This document shows positions 60,861 to 64,000 of a stretch of DNA of 64,000 bases, one piece after another. Numbering within the stretch: position 1 is the first letter of the stretch; each line of letters begins with the position of its first letter. Source of the stretch: Rutpela maculata (lineage: Eukaryota; Arthropoda; Insecta; Coleoptera; Cerambycidae); assembly GCA_936432065.2 (NCBI GenBank), contig OW386294.2, positions 47,754,842 through 47,818,841 on the forward strand. The letters are read 5' to 3'. The position numbers and the translations under genes were made by a program. The notes under the pieces are model-generated. The model saw only the letters and a program-made list of their open reading frames with translations. It did not search any database and was not told where the DNA came from.

Positions 60861-60956
60861 TTAGGAGTGAGCCACAATAGACCAGATGGTCGCGGTGGAG
60901 GGTCTGTTACTAGCCCACTCACATATCAACCTAACCTAACCTAACCTAACGGGTAA

Positions 60957-61850
60957 CTGAAGTTTGTTTTATTGTTTCTTACCGCTTTGCGAAACTTTTG
61001 ATATATGGTACAGCGCCAATAAAATCACTTAATTTTTAGTATATCATAAATTAATAAAAAAAATTAAATTAAAAGAAAACGCCAGACACATAGATTTCAG
61101 CCGACTGCATTTATATCAATGTCATATTAACAGGCAACGTTTAAAACAAGTGACTGACACAATAAAATCATATAGGAGCGTTTGTTTTTTTTGCACTTTT
61201 AAATAACTGTTAATTAAAAAATCAGCAATGCCGTAATGACTGAAATGGTTTTTCCGGCTTGTTATTATGAGATCTTTACACTTTTCGACTTCAGTCACAC
61301 GATAAAATCATATAAAAAATTCTGCCACCAGCTCCCTAGCTATTACGTTGGTCGAGCAGCCAACTTAAAACAGGGACAATTGATTTACTTATCGGTGGCC
61401 TAATATCAAATTTTTATTTTTTTTTATCCCCGTGATTAGGACCACATATGCAACGGATCTGGGGATAAACCCCTAGCCTCCGACGAGTAAAGCAATAAAT
61501 AACTGACCTAAAATAAGCAGGTTGAAACAAGAATAATATTTTAATGTTATATGTTTATCAATAAAATGCAATTAGTGTGCTTCGACAAATAACACAGGGT
61601 AAGGTAGCTAAATAAATAAAATTTAAAGTTTATTTTTATTTTGTTGCTAAAAGTTTCCACGAATTTCTACATTACTGTAATTATCTACTCACCTTATTCT
61701 CGCTTTATCACCCATTTCTGAAATTAAAGGCATTAAGGCGCAACACACTTACTCACAAAATATCGAAGGTTTTAAGGTTATGTAGAAACGACGCGTTCTG
61801 TGAATAGACGAGTTTTCATAGAAGTTCATGGTAGTTACATAGAATAAACG
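60957..61850. other. E4 interior, no gene recognised
   Basis: AT-rich. A block near 61155-61190 (aataaaatcatataggagcg) resembles one at 58065-58090 on the other side of the LINE, so the two may be repeats that flank the insertion site. Confidence 0.35.
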
Positions 61851-62254
61851 TTGCAAATAATGTTAATGTATGATCAAATGCATATTATTCATAATGTATG
61901 AGATTCAGTCGTAACACATTTACAGTTATATATGTGAAATATTTTCGTGTAATATTACAAGTTACATTCTTGTAATATAATATGCTTATTTTAATGGCAA
62001 TATTAAAGATACATTGATTATAATATGTGACATACATTTGTTAAATATAATTTTTTATATTACGGAAATATTTTCGAGCTAATATTAACTAAATGTTTCT
62101 TCAATATTTTGCAATTTAACATTTCTCAGCTATACCAAAATTAGGTTATTTTAATATAAATATCATATTGCAAGAAAACATTTAATATGTTACTTCAGTT
62201 TAATATTGCGTAATATTACGGATATATGTTTTGTTTAGTGGGAAAGGTATTATT

Positions 62255-62390
62255 ATTATTATTATTATTACTATTATTACTATTAAATGGATTAGATGGC
62301 CCAGCTTTTAATTTTTCTTCCTTATTTAGTGTCTGATGTTGATGTCACTAAATAAGGAAGAAAAAAGAAAAGCTATTCCGTCCAATCCAT
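62255..62390. repeat. (ATT)n run and a hairpin
   Basis: attattatt...actatt at 62251-62285, then a hairpin: atttttcttccttatttagtg against cactaaataaggaagaaaaa, flanked by ggattaga/tccaatcc. The tagtgtctgatgtt block recurs at 62495 in the right arm of the 8.35 kb element. Confidence 0.7.
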
Positions 62391-62972
62391 TTGTTTGAAA
62401 AATGTTCATTAAGGCACCTACGTACAGAAACCGAATAATGTACAGAAGCACTATTTATTTAAAGAATAAATTTTCTTTTTTCTTCCTCATTTAGTGTCTG
62501 ATGTTCCTTAAGTCGAATGATTACTTTACCTTTTATTCAGGGCCAGTCGAAAAGTGAGAAATTTTAAATTTGGCTGTAGAATAACAAACACCCTATATGA
62601 TGTATCGAGCTAAAATTTTGTATAGAGGTATTTGAGATAACTGCGAATCGAATACGCTATCCAATTTGCCGATAAAAAATTGCCTAATAGCTTAGTAGGT
62701 CTTGAAAATATGAAAATTACAAATTTTTCAAAATAGTGAAATAATAAGCTCATCGAGCACTATATCCCAAAAAAGAAAAATTTTAAAATCGGTCAACGCA
62801 TTCCAAAATGGGGGGTGTTGCGGTCTTAAATAACACACACTGTATGTTATAAATTATTTGGTATAAAATCATTTTATTGTGGATTTTATTGAATTTTACG
62901 AAATTTACGTAAAGTCATGTACAATAGTTCGAGTTTAGGGTACGTAAATGTACACAGATAGTTGTTTTTCAG

Positions 62973-63320
62973 GAGAGGATCCTGTATCAGAACCTGCTAC
63001 TGCATTGAGTCATGTTCCAGTATTAGTTTCAACTGTAGGAGAACGTTTGCTACAATATGAGCAACACAGTGAGCTTCTGACTATGCATGTAGATGAGGAT
63101 ATACCCAAACGAAAAATTGAAGAAGTTATTGCTGGCCCCAGTCATGAGAGTGTACCCAAACGAAGAATTGAAGAAGTCGTTGCTGGCCCCAGTCAAGAGA
63201 ATATACCCAAACGAAAAATTGAAGAAGTTATTGCTGGTCCCAGTCAAACATTACAGCCTGCTGTAAAGAAAGCATGTAAGAGGACTGCCAGGACTGCACC
63301 TGCATTGGCAACTAGAAAAG
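62973..63320 (+). CDS. THAP-domain gene, exon 3 (linker with 17-residue repeats)
   Basis: Acceptor gttgtttttcag; joins exon 2 through a split Gly codon (phase 1). After EDPVSEPATALSHVPVLVST and a short helix-prone stretch come three near-perfect 17-residue repeats of the type IPKRKIEEVIAGPSQ (residues about 139-189), then KKACKRTARTAP, a basic stretch that could serve nuclear import. Ends with donor ggtatag, phase 1. The linker has no catalytic role by family and is where THAP proteins vary most. Starting at the ATG at 62948 would need intron sequence and is rejected. Confidence 0.8.
63101..63253 (+). repeat. 51-bp coding minisatellite, three units
   Basis: Units start at 63101, 63152 and 63203 (each atacccaaacg or gtacccaaacg). 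The length is a multiple of three, so copy-number changes keep the frame. Confidence 0.9.
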
Positions 63321-63599
63321 GTATAGTAATTGAATTAATATATGGCAAGCATCCTTGTGAAAAGTACATTAATAAAAATTTTTAACACTCCTGGTGAATT
63401 AATTTGATATTAATTAATCTTGCATTTTAAGTCTATAAATAATTGTAAATTCAAATTTCAACTGACTCATGGCTTCCTCCAGTTACTGGGCATTTATGTG
63501 GGCAGTTTATTGTAGTTCCATAATTGAAATTTTTGCTCTGACATATAATGGTAATAATTTTTATGATCTTAAATAATTAGTTTATTTCAATTTTTGCAG
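63321..63599 (+). other. Intron 3 of the THAP gene (279 bp)
   Basis: gtatag donor, aatttttgcag acceptor, phase 1 on both sides. It is the only intron of this gene without transposons in it and gives an idea of original intron size. Confidence 0.75.
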
Positions 63600-64000
63600 G
63601 AATTAGGAAAGGATTTAATTTCTTGTCTTCCGTTAATGTCAGACGAAGTATTCAATTGACACCGAAGGCCAAGGTTATGTATAATTTGGCAAAGAATTTG
63701 AAGAAAACGGCTGCCGAATTGGACAGAGAGAATATGAACAACCGTGAGCGTCTTCAACAAGCATTACAATATCTTGAATCTGGTCAACTTTTTAGCGACA
63801 GAATTAATAATACTACTTTGAGATTTCTGCAGTCTCAAATAGAGTCACAGAAGAAAAAGACACGTGGGAGAAGATATACCATGGAGGATAAAATTTTTGC
63901 GTTGTCCATTTTAAAGTTAAGCCCTAAAGGATATAGGCTCTTGTCAAAAGTTTTCGCGCTGCCAGCAAGAAATACTTTGATGAAATTGTTACAAAAAATT
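63600..64000 (+). CDS. THAP-domain gene, exon 4 (P-transposase-like region), cut by window edge
   Basis: The frame is open from the acceptor to the end of the window, 133 codons, giving 345 residues of the protein so far. After IRKGFNFLSSVNVRR comes a predicted coiled coil (about residues 235-295: NLKKTAAELDRENMNNRERL and following), then RRYTMEDKIFALSILKLSPK and YRLLSKVFALPARNTLMKLL, which has the pattern of the helix-turn-helix segment found after the coiled coil in P-element transposases and THAP9. In that family the next parts are a GTP-binding region and an RNase H-like catalytic core; they would lie beyond 64000. It could be a domesticated host gene or an old P-like transposon; the window does not decide. 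Confidence 0.8.

Larger units (their letters stand above)
58142..60948 (+). mobile_element. 5'-truncated RNase H-bearing LINE, copy 2
   Basis: Flanked by acgggtaa (58134-58141 and 60949-60956). The 3' end carries about four CCTAA units. Starts inside ORF2, just after where the endonuclease would lie. About 0.8 kb longer than copy 1 and almost identical to it over the shared part. Confidence 0.92.
55117..62242. mobile_element. CCCA-terminated element E4, 7.1 kb
   Basis: Left end CCCACTAAACAATGC, right end TTTTGTTTAGTGGG. The two flanking bases do not match (AG and AA), so no TSD is preserved. Subterminal regions (55125-55400 and 61855-62225) are dense in gtaacatt, taatgttac and taatattac-type motifs. 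Contains a palindromic MITE, an inverted pair, a LINE and a terminal exon homologous to that of E3. Confidence 0.75.
54494..62844. mobile_element. 8.35-kb TIR element filling THAP intron 2
   Basis: Inverted ends of roughly 450-500 bp: tacagtgtgtgctatttaag at left; the right end reverse-complements to tacagtgtgtgttatttaag, with matching blocks through caatttgccgataaaa and ccttaatgaaaatttttc. Flanked by tgttata on both sides (7 bp). Left arm 54494-55005, right arm about 62400-62844. The original intron would be about 180 bp. The centre is mostly E4. No transposase recognised. Confidence 0.8.

Noticed and set aside
62948..62972. ATG at 62948 as a gene start
   Set aside because: It lies in intron 2 just before a good acceptor, and phase and THAP context require splicing from 54438.

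Overview
This is a non-coding-dominated, AT-rich stretch of an insect-like eukaryotic nuclear genome. The insect signal comes from spliced THAP-domain genes, LINEs, hAT, Harbinger, mariner and Mutator-type elements with TSDs, and LINE 3' tails made of (CCTAA)n, the insect telomere unit. I cannot name the species. No bacterial-type operons, CRISPR arrays or rRNA genes are present. The only gene that looks intact is a THAP-domain, P-element-transposase-like gene on the + strand (exons at 42149, 54243, 62973 and 63600, running off the right edge).

Layout. 1-11668: two tandem copies of a ~6.6 kb macro-repeat; each is a palindrome whose arms are tandem ~603-bp repeats, followed by a ~0.8 kb spacer. 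11669-15851 (copy A) and 25790-34845 (copy B): a segmental duplication carrying part of a decayed THAP gene, hAT MITEs and a tRNA-like sequence; copy A gained a hAT MITE and copy B gained a 5.3 kb element. 16715-23976: a 7.3 kb CCCA-terminated element with a 5'-truncated LINE inside. 34966-42240: a head-to-head inverted duplication whose ends are a THAP pseudogene (- strand) and the THAP gene (+ strand), with Harbinger-like MITEs, a Tc1/mariner-like transposase relic and a LINE in the arms. 42239-54242 and 54439-62972: introns 1 and 2 of the THAP gene, swollen to 12.0 and 8.5 kb by nested transposons.

The most notable signal is a set of six elements (109 bp to 10.6 kb) with termini CCCA..TAGCA or CCC...AAACA and about 2-bp TSDs. 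Each has its own short, often palindromic motif repeated many times just inside both ends. Two of them, with different subterminal motifs, still share a homologous terminal exon at the same splice phase. This suggests a family of large, spliced DNA transposons whose transposase I could not identify.

The genes do not form a pathway. The window is a THAP/P-like gene locus shaped by inverted and segmental duplication and by layered transposon insertion, and several insertions can be ordered in time from empty sites visible in the window itself.
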